Counted from the first letter of the stretch, positions 53,477 through 63,168 are shown. The stretch: DNA of 64,000 nt from Ancylobacter vacuolatus (GCF_030813595.1 NZ_JAUSUH010000006.1:124001-188000); one strand, 5' to 3'. Notes: generated by a model not told the origin, from the sequence alone. A program made the numbers and translations.

Positions 53477-54082
53477 TCAGAGGCGCAGCAGCGGATCGGG
53501 GTTCAGCGCGTGCAGCGTCCACTGGCGCCGGACCTCGTGAAAATGCACGTCCTTGCCGCCCTTGGCGGTGAGGATGGCGGCGATTTCCGCATCCCGTGCC
53601 GCATCGGGCGCGTGCACCCACAGGAGCAGCCCGCCATCGCCGATCTGGCGCTCGATGTAGGCGGCGTGCTTGCGCCCGAACACGCGGGCGAGAAGCAGGC
53701 CGACCACGCCGCCGGCCGCCGTGCTGCCGGCAGTGACGGCAATGGCGGGAATCAGTGCCGCGCCGCCGGTGCCGGCCACCAGCGCCGCGCACAGGCCCGC
53801 GACCAGAGCGGGCCCGCCGGCCAGCGCGGCCAGGCCTTCCGCCCGCTCATCGGCCGGCACATAGGCCCCACGCGGCACGTCGCCGGAGTCCTCCCGCACG
53901 CTGAGCGGTTTCAGCGAGAAGGCGCCATGCGCGCCCAGAACGCTCATATCCTTCTCGTCGAGGCCGAGCTGCAGCAGCGAATCGACGGCGGCGTGAAGCG
54001 CGGCCTCCGAGGCGAAGACGGCCACGGCTTCGCGCTCGCTATATTCCGTCGTGACATCGTTCGGGGATTCGATCGAGTTCAT
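53477..54082 (-). CDS. Stress-protein-like membrane protein (DUF1269-like), 201 aa
   Basis: [17 protein letters not shown] is followed by an alpha/beta domain ([19 protein letters not shown]), then a Gly/Ala-rich hydrophobic region with glycine-zipper spacing at about residues 85-145 ([36 protein letters not shown]) and a C-terminal alpha/beta domain. This resembles 'general stress protein 17M-like' or DUF1269 proteins. Function unknown. ATG at 54082 is chosen. Confidence 0.75.
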   Translation of the reverse strand: MNSIESPNDVTTEYSEREAVAVFASEAALHAAVDSLLQLGLDEKDMSVLGAHGAFSLKPLSVREDSGDVPRGAYVPADERAEGLAALAGGPALVAGLCAALVAGTGGAALIPAIAVTAGSTAAGGVVGLLLARVFGRKHAAYIERQIGDGGLLLWVHAPDAARDAEIAAILTAKGGKDVHFHEVRRQWTLHALNPDPLLRL

Positions 54083-54317
54083 CCTGTGTCCTTCTTGGTG
54101 CTGTGCGTCCCTCAAGTGCCGGGCAGGAGCGTGGACGGCCCTTCCGGCACGGCGTCGCAGCTCTCCCGGCAAGGGCGAACCGCGCAGCGATGAGTGTGAC
54201 GGCTAAAGCGCGTGACGCTAGGGAAATGTGCGCCGTGGCGGGCGGTTGCGGCGACCGGGCGCGGGGGCGCCGCGCGCGAGGCCGGTGGATGGCGCGCCTG
54301 AAAAGCCGCTTGCCTTT

Positions 54318-54369
54318 CCCCGTCGGCGGGAGTAGATCGCTCCTCGGGCTACCCTTCCCCACCGAAGGG
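54318..54369 (+). ncRNA. Structured leader before serC, candidate serC leader
   Basis: Three successive hairpins lie before serC: CCCG-TCGG-CGGG (54319-54330), GGAG-TAGATCG-CTCC (54329-54343) and CCCTTC-CCCACC-GAAGGG (54352-54369), 24 bases before the ATG. The first two overlap by two bases and could be alternatives. A putative attenuator called the serC leader is described upstream of serC in alphaproteobacteria, so this is a likely instance. The remaining 235 bases of the gap hold only the divergent promoters. Confidence 0.5.
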
Positions 54370-54393
54370 CTCCCATCTGGAAGGATGGCTATC

Positions 54394-55569
54394 ATGACGA
54401 CTACCACGCAGCCGGCTGTGAAGCCGGCCAATCCCAATTTTTCGTCCGGCCCCTGTGCCAAGCGTCCCGGTTGGACGCTTGAGGCCTTGAGCGATGCTCC
54501 GCTCGGTCGCTCGCACCGTGCCAAGGTTGGCAAGGCGAAGCTGAAGCTCGCCATCGACCTCACCCGCGAAGTTCTCGACATTCCCGCCGACTACCGCATC
54601 GCCATCGTTCCCGCCTCCGACACCGGCGCGGTCGAGATGGCGCTGTGGTCGCTGCTCGGCGCCCGCCCGGTCGACCTGCTGGCGTGGGAGAGCTTCGGCG
54701 AAGGCTGGGTGACGGATGTCGTCAAGCAGCTCAAGCTCAAGGACGCCCGCGTCCTCAAGGCCGGCTATGGCGAGTTGCCGGATCTCGCGCAGATCAATTT
54801 CGACCATGACGTGGTGTTCACCTGGAACGGCACCACCTCGGGCGTGCGCGTGCCGAACGCCGATTTCATCCCCACCGACCGGCAGGGCCTGACCATCTGC
54901 GACGCCACCTCGGCGGTGTTCGCGCAGGACCTCGACTGGTCCAAGCTCGATGTCGTCACCTATAGCTGGCAGAAGGTGCTGGGGGGCGAGGGCGCGCACG
55001 GCATGCTGATCCTCTCGCCCCGCGCGGTCGAGCGGCTGGAGAGCTATGTGCCGGCCTGGCCGCTGCCGAAGATCTTCCGCCTGACCAAGGGCGGCAAGCT
55101 GATCGAGGGCACGTTCGAGGGCGAGACCATCAACACCCCGTCCATGCTGTGCGTCGAGGACTATATCGATGCGCTGAACTGGGCGAAGCAGGCCGGCGGG
55201 CTCAAGGGCCTGCAGGCGCGCTCGGACGCCAATTTCAAGGTTCTCGCCGACTATGTCGCGAAGACGCCGTGGATCGATTTCCTCGCCACCGTGCCGGAGA
55301 CGCGCTCCAATACCAGCGTGTGCCTCGTCGTCGCCGACGCGGAAGTGAGGGCGCTGGCGCCGGACGCTCAGGCGGCCTTCGCCAAGGCGCTGGCGGCGTC
55401 GCTGGAAAAGGCCGGCGTCGCCTATGACATCGGCGCCTATCGCGACGCGCCGGCGGGCCTGCGCATCTGGGCGGGCGCCACTGTCGAGGCGTCCGATCTC
55501 GAAGCGCTGCTGCCCTGGCTCGACTGGGCCTTCGCCAGCGCCAAGGCCGGCCTCAAGCAGGCCGCCTGA
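54394..55569 (+). CDS. serC: Phosphoserine aminotransferase SerC
   Basis: The 391-residue product is of the alphaproteobacterial SerC type, starting after MTTTTQ with [15 protein letters not shown]. The PLP lysine is K194 in [14 protein letters not shown]. It makes phosphoserine from phosphohydroxypyruvate. ATG at 54394 has AAGGA eight bases before it. serA follows, forming the serine biosynthetic pair. Confidence 0.95.
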   Translation: MTTTTQPAVKPANPNFSSGPCAKRPGWTLEALSDAPLGRSHRAKVGKAKLKLAIDLTREVLDIPADYRIAIVPASDTGAVEMALWSLLGARPVDLLAWESFGEGWVTDVVKQLKLKDARVLKAGYGELPDLAQINFDHDVVFTWNGTTSGVRVPNADFIPTDRQGLTICDATSAVFAQDLDWSKLDVVTYSWQKVLGGEGAHGMLILSPRAVERLESYVPAWPLPKIFRLTKGGKLIEGTFEGETINTPSMLCVEDYIDALNWAKQAGGLKGLQARSDANFKVLADYVAKTPWIDFLATVPETRSNTSVCLVVADAEVRALAPDAQAAFAKALAASLEKAGVAYDIGAYRDAPAGLRIWAGATVEASDLEALLPWLDWAFASAKAGLKQAA

Positions 55570-55788
55570 GCCCTTCCTCCCTGTCCCCGCCGCTGACGCA
55601 AGGGGACGGCGAAGGGGCCACGTTTCGGCTCGATGGCGAATGGCTTCCTCTCCCGGCCGCGTCTCGCCTTCGATGCCGTGTGTGTGCGCCCGACGAACGC
55701 TTCGTCGTCCCCTCCCGCCAGCGGCGGGACATCCCATTCCCCCGCGCTGCGGGGCGACGTTCCCCCTTTTCCGAACAGGATGAAGCCC

Positions 55789-57375
55789 ATGGCTCCCCGC
55801 GTTCTCATTTCCGACGCGCTTTCCCCCGCCGCCGTGCAGATCTTCAAGGATCGCGGCATCGAGGTCGATTTCCAGCCGGCGCTGGGCAAGGACAAGGACA
55901 AGCTGGCCGAGATCATCGGCAATTATGACGGCCTCGCCATCCGCTCGGCCACCAAGGTGACGCCGAAGATCCTGGCCAATGCCACGCGGCTGAAAGTGGT
56001 CGGGCGCGCCGGCATCGGCGTCGACAATGTCGACATCCCGGCCGCCACCGCCAAGGGCGTGATCGTGATGAACACGCCGTTCGGCAATTCCATCACCACC
56101 GCCGAGCACGCCATCGCCATGATGTTCGCGCTCGCCCGCGAAATCCCCGCCGCCGATGCCTCGACCCAGGCCGGCAAGTGGGAAAAGAACCGCTTCATGG
56201 GCGTGGAGCTGACCGCCAAGACTCTCGGCATCATCGGCTGCGGCAATATCGGCTCCATCGTCGCCGACCGCGCCATCGGCCTGAAGATGAAGGTCATCGC
56301 CTTCGATCCCTTCCTCTCGCCTGAGCGCGCCAAAGATATCGGCGTCGAGAAGGTGGAGCTGGACGATCTGCTTGCCCGCGCCGACGTCATCACCCTGCAC
56401 ACGCCGCTGACCGACAAGACCCGCAACGTGCTCTCGGCCGAGGCGATCGCCAAGACGAAGAAGGGCGTGCGCATCGTCAACTGCGCGCGCGGCGGGCTGG
56501 TCGACGAGGCGGCGCTGGCGGCGGCGCTGGAGAGCGGCCATGTCGCGGGCGCGGCCTTCGACGTGTTCATCACCGAGCCGGCGACTGAAAACCCGCTGTT
56601 CGGCCATCCCAACGTGATCTGCACCCCGCATCTGGGCGCGTCCACCACCGAGGCGCAGGAGAATGTCGCGCTGCAGGTGGCCGAGCAGATGAGCGACTAT
56701 CTGCTGCGCGGCGCCATCTCCAACGCGGTGAACTTCCCCTCGATCACGGCGGAAGAAGCCCCGAAGCTGAAGCCCTTCATCGAGCTGGCGGAAAAGCTCG
56801 GCTCCTTCGCCGGCCAGCTGACCGACACCGACATCCAGACCGTGCGCATCACCTATGACGGCGCGGTGGCCAGCCTGAAGATCAAGGCGCTGACCTCGGC
56901 GGCGGTGGCGGGCCTTCTGCGCCCGGCGCTGGCCGACATCAATGTCGTCTCGGCGCCCTCGATCGCCAAGGAGCGCGGCATCGTGGTGGAGGAGACCACC
57001 CGCGAGATCGCCGGCGATTACGACAGCCTGATCACGCTCACCGTCATCACCGAGAAGATGGAGCGCTCCATCTCCGGCACGGTGTTCGCCGATGGCCGTC
57101 CGCGCATCGTCGACATCAAGGGCATCAAGGTGGACGCCGAGTTCGCGCCCTCCATGCTCTACGTCACCAATGAGGACAAGCCGGGCTTCGTCGGCCGCTT
57201 CGCCAGCCTGCTCGGCGATGCCGGGCTCAACATCGCCACCTTCGCGCTCGGCCGCGACCGGCAGGGGGGCGATGCCATCGCGCTGGTGGAAGTGGACGGC
57301 ACGGTGCCGGGCGAACTCCTCGCCAAGGTGCAGCAGCTGCCTTCCGTGAAGCAGGCCAAGCCGCTCGTGTTCTGA
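55789..57375 (+). CDS. serA: D-3-phosphoglycerate dehydrogenase SerA
   Basis: The 528-residue product has NAD-binding LGIIGCGNIGSIVADRA, catalytic His in CTPHLGAST, a regulatory middle domain, and a C-terminal ACT domain (MLYVTNEDKPGFVGRFASLL shortened). It is the long form with likely serine feedback. ATG at 55789 has AGGA eight bases upstream; 55780 is the alternative. It lies 219 bases after serC. Confidence 0.96.
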   Translation: MAPRVLISDALSPAAVQIFKDRGIEVDFQPALGKDKDKLAEIIGNYDGLAIRSATKVTPKILANATRLKVVGRAGIGVDNVDIPAATAKGVIVMNTPFGNSITTAEHAIAMMFALAREIPAADASTQAGKWEKNRFMGVELTAKTLGIIGCGNIGSIVADRAIGLKMKVIAFDPFLSPERAKDIGVEKVELDDLLARADVITLHTPLTDKTRNVLSAEAIAKTKKGVRIVNCARGGLVDEAALAAALESGHVAGAAFDVFITEPATENPLFGHPNVICTPHLGASTTEAQENVALQVAEQMSDYLLRGAISNAVNFPSITAEEAPKLKPFIELAEKLGSFAGQLTDTDIQTVRITYDGAVASLKIKALTSAAVAGLLRPALADINVVSAPSIAKERGIVVEETTREIAGDYDSLITLTVITEKMERSISGTVFADGRPRIVDIKGIKVDAEFAPSMLYVTNEDKPGFVGRFASLLGDAGLNIATFALGRDRQGGDAIALVEVDGTVPGELLAKVQQLPSVKQAKPLVF

Positions 57376-57396
57376 GGCGCGAGTCAGACGGGACAG

Positions 57397-57428
57397 AAAA
57401 AGGCCCCCGGAGCGATCCGGGGGCCTTT
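57397..57428 (+). terminator. Intrinsic terminator after serA
   Basis: AAAAGGCCCCCGGA and TCCGGGGGCCTTTT form a strong stem with a short GCGA loop, with T-runs on both strands, so it can stop transcripts from both serA and the convergent eda. Confidence 0.93.
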
Positions 57429-57447
57429 TGCATCAAGTGCGATCCGC

Positions 57448-58095
57448 TCAGAGCGGGAAGGAAGCCCGGTGCAGCTTGGCGGCGGCCTTGGCCAGCGCGA
57501 CGATCTGTTCCCAGTCGCCCATCGTCACCGCATCGTTCGGCGCCACCCAGGAGCCGCCGACGGCGAGGACGTTGGGCTGGGCGAGGTAGGAGCCGACATT
57601 GGCCGGGCCGATGCCACCGGTCGGGCAGAAGCGCAGATCGGGCAGCGGGCCGGCCAGCGACTTCAGCAGATTGACGCCGCCCACCGCCTCGGCCGGGAAC
57701 AGCTTCAGCACCGGAAAGCCCATGGCGTGCAGCGCCATCGCCTCGGTGGCGGTGGCGCAGCCGGGCATAACAGGCACCGGCGCCTCGGCCAGCGCCTCCG
57801 CCAGCGCCGGCGGGCAGCCGGGGCTGACGAGGAAGCGGGCGCCGGCATCGATGCATTTCTGGATCAGGTCGGGCCGCGTCACCGTGCCGGCGCCGACAAT
57901 GGCGTCCGGCACCTCGGCGGCGATGGCGGCGATGGCTTCGAGCGCCGCCGGCGTGCGCAGCGTCACCTCGATCAGCGGCAGCCCACCCTCGGCCAGCGCC
58001 CGCGCCAGCTTCACGCCGGCGGCGACACTCGGCACGGTGACGACGGGAACCACGGGAGCGCGGGCGAGCAGCAGGCTGGGATCGGGAAGCGACAT
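57448..58095 (-). CDS. eda: KHG/KDPG aldolase
   Basis: The 215-residue product has the Schiff-base lysine K131 in VLKLFPAEAVGG and the base E43 in LIEVTLRTP. It splits 2-keto-3-deoxy-6-phosphogluconate into pyruvate and glyceraldehyde-3-phosphate (Entner-Doudoroff). No edd is nearby. A longer open frame upstream runs antisense over puuE and is not used. Confidence 0.94.
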   Translation of the reverse strand: MSLPDPSLLLARAPVVPVVTVPSVAAGVKLARALAEGGLPLIEVTLRTPAALEAIAAIAAEVPDAIVGAGTVTRPDLIQKCIDAGARFLVSPGCPPALAEALAEAPVPVMPGCATATEAMALHAMGFPVLKLFPAEAVGGVNLLKSLAGPLPDLRFCPTGGIGPANVGSYLAQPNVLAVGGSWVAPNDAVTMGDWEQIVALAKAAAKLHRASFPL

Positions 58096-58278
58096 CGGGC
58101 ACCTTGCGAGAGATCTGTGCGGGAGTTCCTGGCGACATGAAGACCGCCGGGCATCGGCTTGTCGAGAGGCTCGCCCGAGATTTGTGCGGTGCGATGCGGT
58201 GCGGTGGCGGTTCCGCCCCGGCTTTGAACCGGCTAGCCTGTGGAACCGCCTTTCCCGACTCGGCCCGGACCCGTCCCC

Positions 58279-59208
58279 ATGTTCCGAATCGATTCCCCTT
58301 ATCCCCGCGACATGGTCGGCTATGGCCGCACCCCGCCAGACCCGAAATGGCCGGGCGGGGCGCGCATCGCGGTGCAGTTCGTCCTCAACTATGAGGAGGG
58401 CGGCGAGAACTGCATTCTCCATGGCGATGCGGCGTCCGAGGCGTTCCTGTCGGAGATCGTCGGCGCCCAGCCCTGGCCGGGGCAGCGGCACATGAACATG
58501 GAGTCGATCTACGAATATGGTTCGCGCGCCGGCTTCTGGCGGCTGTGGCGGCTGTTCACCTCGCGCGGCCTGCCGGTCACGGTCTATGGCGTCGCCACCG
58601 CGCTGGCGCGCAACCCGGACGTGGTGGCCGCGATGCAGGAGGCGCAGTGGGAAATCGCCAGCCACGGGCTGAAATGGATCGACTACCGCCACCATTCCTA
58701 TGAGGCGGAGAAGGCTGATTTCGCCACCGCGCTGCGCCTGCACACCGAGATAACAGGCGAGCGCCCGCTCGGCTGGTACACCGGGCGCACCTCCGAGCAC
58801 ACGCGCCGCATCGTCATGGAGGAGGGCGGCTTTCTCTATGATTCCGATATCTATTCCGACGATCTGCCGTTCTGGGTCGAGGGGCCGCGCGGGCCGCATT
58901 TGTCCATTCCCTACACGCTCGACGCTAATGACATGCGTTTCGCCATTCCCGCCGGCTTCGACCATGGCGAGCCGTTCTTCGCCTATCTGCGCGACAGTTT
59001 CGACGTGCTCTATGCGGAAGGGGAAGAGGCGCCGAAGATGATGAGCGTCGGCCTGCATTGCCGGCTGGCCGGGCGGCCGGGGCGGTTTCTCGCCCTGCAG
59101 CGATTCCTCGACCACATCGCCGCGCATGACCGCGTGTGGGTGCCGCGTCGGATCGACATTGCCCGGCACTGGCACGAACATCACAAGCCGTCCCAAAAGC
59201 CGGAGTGA
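58279..59208 (+). CDS. puuE: Allantoinase PuuE (polysaccharide-deacetylase type)
   Basis: The 309-residue product has YPRDMVGYGRTPPDPKWPGG, then a NodB-like barrel (VQFVLNYEEGGENCILHGD, ASHGLKWIDYRHHSY, WYTGRTSEHTRRI, MSVGLHCRLAGRPGRF), as in PuuE, the cofactor-independent allantoinase. It opens allantoin to allantoate in purine breakdown. No other ureide genes are next to it in this window. Confidence 0.9.
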   Translation: MFRIDSPYPRDMVGYGRTPPDPKWPGGARIAVQFVLNYEEGGENCILHGDAASEAFLSEIVGAQPWPGQRHMNMESIYEYGSRAGFWRLWRLFTSRGLPVTVYGVATALARNPDVVAAMQEAQWEIASHGLKWIDYRHHSYEAEKADFATALRLHTEITGERPLGWYTGRTSEHTRRIVMEEGGFLYDSDIYSDDLPFWVEGPRGPHLSIPYTLDANDMRFAIPAGFDHGEPFFAYLRDSFDVLYAEGEEAPKMMSVGLHCRLAGRPGRFLALQRFLDHIAAHDRVWVPRRIDIARHWHEHHKPSQKPE

Positions 59209-59212
59209 GGCC

Positions 59213-59575
59213 ATGACAACGCGCAACGCCTTCCTTGCCGCCCTCTTTCTCGCCGCGCTGCCCGGTGCCGCGCGGGCGGGGGAGATCGTCATTCCCCTGC
59301 CGGCCGGCGCCACGCCCGAGACGATCACGGCGCATTACGACTGCGGCGCCTTCGGCCCTGTCGCGGCGCGCTATTTCAACGCGCCGCCGGTGGCGCTGGC
59401 GAGCCTGTCGTTCAAGGGCGAGTTCCTGGTGGTGTCGAATGTCATCGCCGCCTCGGGCGCGCGCTACGCCGGCGGAAAATACATCTGGTGGACCAAGGGC
59501 AGCGGTGCCGACCTCTATGACGTGACCTTGGGCGAGGGCGCGGCGCCGGTGGCCTCCTGCACCTCGTCCTCGTGA
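59213..59575 (+). CDS. MliC-type lysozyme inhibitor
   Basis: The 120-residue product has a signal peptide (NAFLAALFLAALPGAARA) and a MliC domain (AHYDCGAFGPVAARYFNAPP; YAGGKYIWWTKGSGADLYDV) with two cysteines for a disulfide. No lipobox Cys follows the signal, so it is periplasmic. It starts four bases after puuE and its last 61 bases overlap the convergent channel gene. Confidence 0.85.
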   Translation: MTTRNAFLAALFLAALPGAARAGEIVIPLPAGATPETITAHYDCGAFGPVAARYFNAPPVALASLSFKGEFLVVSNVIAASGARYAGGKYIWWTKGSGADLYDVTLGEGAAPVASCTSSS

Positions 59576-60036
59576 TCACCGTCGGCCTTGTGCACGGCGC
59601 GCTTGCGCGGCGGACGGCGCACCTCCGGCAGATGCTGCTGGATGACCAGCAGCAGCAGCGCGGTGGTCCAGCCGAACATCATGATGCCGCTGCCCGCCGT
59701 CATCGGGCCGATCAGGCGCGTCGCGGTCTGCTGCCCGGCATCGCCGAAGCCGAGCGCGGTGTAGTTGACGAAGGCGGAGTAATAGGCGTCGTTGTGGTCG
59801 GAAACGAGACCCTTGGCCGCATAGACGACGGCCCAGATGCCGACCTCGACGAGATGGGCGACGAGCAGCAGCACGTTGGCGACGAGGAGTGCCAGCAGCA
59901 GGCGCATCCGAGGATGACGCTTGAATACCTGATCATAGGCGCCGGAGCAGTCGATGAGAATATACGTCGCCATCAGATGAACCAGCATCACCAGCAGCAT
60001 CATGGAGATGCCGAGGCCGATTTCCTCGAAGATCAT
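59515..60036 (-). CDS. Two-helix potassium channel family protein
   Basis: The 173-residue product has N-terminal membrane helices (GLGISMMLLVMLVHLMATY; LLLALLVANVLLLVAHLVEV), a pore loop NYTALGFGD like the selectivity filter TxGYGD, and a last helix (IMMFGWTTALLLLVIQQHL). The C-terminus is charged (HEDEVQEA). Ion channel type is likely, selectivity unproved. ATG at 60036. Confidence 0.82.
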   Translation of the reverse strand: MIFEEIGLGISMMLLVMLVHLMATYILIDCSGAYDQVFKRHPRMRLLLALLVANVLLLVAHLVEVGIWAVVYAAKGLVSDHNDAYYSAFVNYTALGFGDAGQQTATRLIGPMTAGSGIMMFGWTTALLLLVIQQHLPEVRRPPRKRAVHKADGDHEDEVQEATGAAPSPKVTS

Positions 60037-60066
60037 CGTCGTCTCCCGGGGGCGGAGGAGGAGTGA

Positions 60067-60912
60067 ATGCCGGCGGATATAAGCATTCGCGCGCTTAACA
60101 CGGCGGAAATCGGGCTGGCGGTGGAGTGGGCGGCGGCGGAGGGCTGGAACCCCGGCCACGCCGACGCGGCCTGCTTCGCCACGGTGGACGCGGATGGCTT
60201 TCGGGTGGCGGAGGTGGACGGCGCCCCGGCGGCGGTGATCTCGGTGGTCAATTACGACGCGCGCTTTGCCTTTCTCGGCTTCTACATCGTGCGGCCGGAC
60301 CTGCGCGGGCAGGGCATCGGCCTGCGCCTCTGGCAGGCGGGGCTCGCCCATGCCGGGGAACGCACCATCGGGCTCGATGGCGTGCCGGCGCAGCAGGCCA
60401 ATTATATCAGGCAGGGCTTCGTCTTCGCCCATCGCAACATCCGCTTTGCCGGCGTGCCGGGGCCGGGGGAGATGGGGGAGACGGTCGATCTCGCGGAAAT
60501 TCCGTTCCAAGAGGTGGCGGCCAGCGATGCGCGGGTGTTTCCCGCGCCCCGTGCCGCCTTCCTCAAGGCCTGGATCGCCGCCCCCGGCCATGCCGGGCGG
60601 GCGGTGATGCGCGCGGGGCGTCTCAAAGGCTGGGGCGTGGTGCGGCCCGCGCGGACGGGGTGGAAGATCGGCCCGCTGATCGCCGAGGATCCGGAGACGG
60701 CGGATGTGCTGTTTCGGGCGCTGCGCGCAGAGGCGGGGGAGGCGCCTGTTGTGCTCGACGTACCGGAGCCTCATGCCGAGGCGCTGGCGCTGGCGCTGGC
60801 CCGGCGGCACGGCCTTTCACCGGTTTTCGAGACCGCGCGAATGTATCGCGGCTCACTCCGCCCGGCGACGCTGCAGCCGCTCTTCGGCGTCACCAGCTTC
60901 GAGCTCGGCTGA
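60067..60912 (+). CDS. GNAT N-acetyltransferase
   Basis: The 281-residue product has a GNAT domain (VVNYDARFAFLGFYIVRPDL and RGQGIGLRLWQAGLAHAG, the acetyl-CoA loop R-G-Q-G-I-G) and a second C-terminal acetyltransferase-like domain (from about residue 165). Substrate unknown. Its last 60 bases overlap the convergent EamA gene. Confidence 0.85.
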   Translation: MPADISIRALNTAEIGLAVEWAAAEGWNPGHADAACFATVDADGFRVAEVDGAPAAVISVVNYDARFAFLGFYIVRPDLRGQGIGLRLWQAGLAHAGERTIGLDGVPAQQANYIRQGFVFAHRNIRFAGVPGPGEMGETVDLAEIPFQEVAASDARVFPAPRAAFLKAWIAAPGHAGRAVMRAGRLKGWGVVRPARTGWKIGPLIAEDPETADVLFRALRAEAGEAPVVLDVPEPHAEALALALARRHGLSPVFETARMYRGSLRPATLQPLFGVTSFELG

Positions 60913-61830
60913 GGCCGAGCCGGCCCTTGGGCGGCCGGTCTTCGGCGCCCACAGCGTGGCGATGACGACGCCCGCCAGCACCAGCGCATAGCCCGCCGCG
61001 TGGTAGAGATGCGGGCGCTCGCCCAGAAACACGATGGCCAGCGCCGAGCCGAACACCGGCATCAGATGAAAGAACGGCGCGGCACGGTTCGGTCCGACCA
61101 GCTGGATGCCGCGGTTGAAGAACAGATAGGCCAGCACCGAGGGGAACAGCGCGACATAGACGATGGCGGTCAGCGCCTTGGCGTCAAAGACGAGCGGAGG
61201 GCTCACCAGACGCTCGGCGACGAAAAGCGGGGTCAGCAGCACCACGCCCACGGTGAGGAGAAAGCCGAGGAACCCCAGCTGGGAAAAGGCCGGCCGGCGC
61301 GCCAGCAGCGAGGAATAGGCGCCATAGACGATCATCGCGGCGATCAGCCAGAGATCGCCCTCGTTGAACTCGATGTTCACCAGAACCGCCGGGTCGCCCC
61401 GGCAGATGATGGTGAGCACACCGAGCAGCGACAGGCCGATGCCGCATGCCTGGCCGATTGAGAGCCGTTCACCATTGAGGATGAGCGACCAGAAGGCGAT
61501 GAGCAGCGGGCCCGTCGACTGGATCAGCAGGGCGTTGAGCGCCGGGGTGAACTCCAGTGCATGGTACTGCATGGTGTTGAAGACGGTGATGCCGGCCAGC
61601 GACAGCAGGCCAACCAGCTTCCAGTGCCGGCGCATCAGCGGCCAGTCCGCCCGCATGTCCCGCCACGCGAAGGGCAGGAGAATCAGCACCGCCAGCGCCC
61701 AGCGCATCCAGCCCAGGCTCGCCGGCGGCACATGCCCGGCGACATGGCGGCCCATCACGATGTTCCCCGCCCAGAACAGCGAGACGAGGGTGAGCAGCAG
61801 ATAGGGCGCGTCGAACAGGCGGCGGAACAT
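60853..61830 (-). CDS. EamA/DMT family transporter
   Basis: The 325-residue product has ten membrane segments in two repeats (LLTLVSLFWAGNIVMGRHVAG; LLIAFWSLILNGERLSIGQ; VFGSALAIVFLGERPHLYH). A predicted exporter of unknown metabolites. The C-terminal ~20 residues are polar and encoded by the stretch that overlaps the GNAT gene. Confidence 0.88.
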   Translation of the reverse strand: MFRRLFDAPYLLLTLVSLFWAGNIVMGRHVAGHVPPASLGWMRWALAVLILLPFAWRDMRADWPLMRRHWKLVGLLSLAGITVFNTMQYHALEFTPALNALLIQSTGPLLIAFWSLILNGERLSIGQACGIGLSLLGVLTIICRGDPAVLVNIEFNEGDLWLIAAMIVYGAYSSLLARRPAFSQLGFLGFLLTVGVVLLTPLFVAERLVSPPLVFDAKALTAIVYVALFPSVLAYLFFNRGIQLVGPNRAAPFFHLMPVFGSALAIVFLGERPHLYHAAGYALVLAGVVIATLWAPKTGRPRAGSASAELEAGDAEERLQRRRAE

Positions 61831-61988
61831 GAGCGGGGCCGGGTACGGAACGGGTGGCCCGCCCAGCCTCTAAAGCAATTCGGTCGCCCTGACGCCGCCG
61901 GATCGACGGCGCGTCCATGAAATCTTCTGATCCATCCCCGCGCGTCGTCGATGCGTGGGGGCGAAGAGGGGGCGGGGAGTGCCGGGCT

Positions 61989-62888
61989 TCACGCCCCGGC
62001 GCGGATGTGCAGCCTTGTGCCCCAGGGATCGGCGACGGCGAAGCCCTGCGCCAGCGGCGTGATCGTCTCGCCCGCCGCCGCCAGCCGTGCCCGCACCGCC
62101 TCGACCGCCGCTGCATCCGGCAGCAGCACCTCGAACTCGACCAGGCCGGTGCTGCCCGAAGGGGCCGGGCCGCCGCCCCGGCTCTGCCAGATGTTCAGCC
62201 CCAGATGGTGGTGATAGCCGCCGGCGCTGACGAACAGCGCGCCGGGATAGCGATCGGTGGTCACCGCGAATCCGAGCTGCTCGACATAGAAGCGGCGGGC
62301 GCCGGCGAGATCGCCGACCTGCAGATGCACATGGCCGACGCGCGTGCCCTCCGGCATCGGCGCGTCGAGCGGCACGTCCTCGGGGGTGTCGGCCAGCAGC
62401 TTGCGCAGGTCCAGCGGCTGGGTCGCCATCTCGACCGTCACATCGTCCCAGCGCCAGTCGCTTTCCGGCCGGTCGCGGTAGATCTCGATGCCATTGCCGT
62501 CGGGGTCGTCGAGATAGAGCGCCTCGCTCACCAGATGGTCGGAGGCGCCGAGCCGCACGCCCTTCGCGACCAGCCGGCGCAGCACGATGGCGAGGGCCGG
62601 GCGGTCCGGGACCAACAGGGCGACGTGGAACAGGCCGGTGGTGCCGCGCGGGCGCAGGCCGGCACCGGGGGCGCCGACCAGTTCGATCAGCGTTTCGCCG
62701 CCGACCCCCAGGCGCAGGCTGCCATCGGCATTGGTGCCGAGAAGCGAAAGCCCCACCGTGCCGGTGTAAAAGGCGGCCGAGTGCGCCGCGTCACGTACGC
62801 GCAGGCGCACCGCGCCCATGCGCAGGCCGGCCGGCAGGGTGGGCGCCGGGCTGGCGGAAGGAGGATGGGCGATGGCGGTGCTTGTCAT
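61989..62888 (-). CDS. Two-domain VOC (glyoxalase/dioxygenase-fold) protein
   Basis: The 299-residue product has two VOC domains, about 25-135 (AVRLRVRDAAHSAAFYTGTVG shortened; FHVALLVPDRPALA; LYLDDPDGNGIEIYRDRP) and 175-295 (VGHVHLQVGDLAGARRFYVEQ shortened; GGYHHHLGLNIWQ). The layout is like CatE-type catechol-2,3-dioxygenases. His and Glu metal ligands appear present (H in GHVHL, HHH, and E). Substrate unknown. Confidence 0.85.
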   Translation of the reverse strand: MTSTAIAHPPSASPAPTLPAGLRMGAVRLRVRDAAHSAAFYTGTVGLSLLGTNADGSLRLGVGGETLIELVGAPGAGLRPRGTTGLFHVALLVPDRPALAIVLRRLVAKGVRLGASDHLVSEALYLDDPDGNGIEIYRDRPESDWRWDDVTVEMATQPLDLRKLLADTPEDVPLDAPMPEGTRVGHVHLQVGDLAGARRFYVEQLGFAVTTDRYPGALFVSAGGYHHHLGLNIWQSRGGGPAPSGSTGLVEFEVLLPDAAAVEAVRARLAAAGETITPLAQGFAVADPWGTRLHIRAGA

Positions 62889-63080
62889 GACGGTTCCTCA
62901 CGGCGGCGGCATTCGATGCTCCTAAGGTCGTGCAGCACCGGCGCAGCTGCAATCGGCAGATGATTGCAGGCTCGCAATACCGCCCTGCCATTGCCGCCCG
63001 GCGGCCTGCAACGTGTGCACCGCATCGCGGGCGGTGCCGGCGTTCTTGCCTCTCCCTGTGTCATCCCTTAAGACGATGCA

Positions 63081-63109
63081 GCCCCGGTCGGACGTTTCGC
63101 CGGGGCTTT
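63081..63109 (+). promoter_or_regulatory. Terminator-like hairpin in the purA leader
   Basis: GCCCCGG, 12-base loop, CCGGGGC and TTTG lie 60 bases before the purA start. No gene lies upstream on this strand within the gap, so it should act on the purA leader (attenuation) or stop stray antisense transcripts. The 280-base gap otherwise holds the divergent promoters. Confidence 0.45.
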
Positions 63110-63168
63110 GTCTGTGCGCGGGCACGGCACGCCGCCGCACCCCGCCTCGCAATGCAGGAGCGTGGCTC

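Noticed and set aside
57448-59328. A 626-residue minus-strand protein containing KDPG aldolase
   Set aside because: Only the last 215 residues have family character. The first ~410 codons run antisense through puuE and are low-complexity, Arg/Gly/His-rich.
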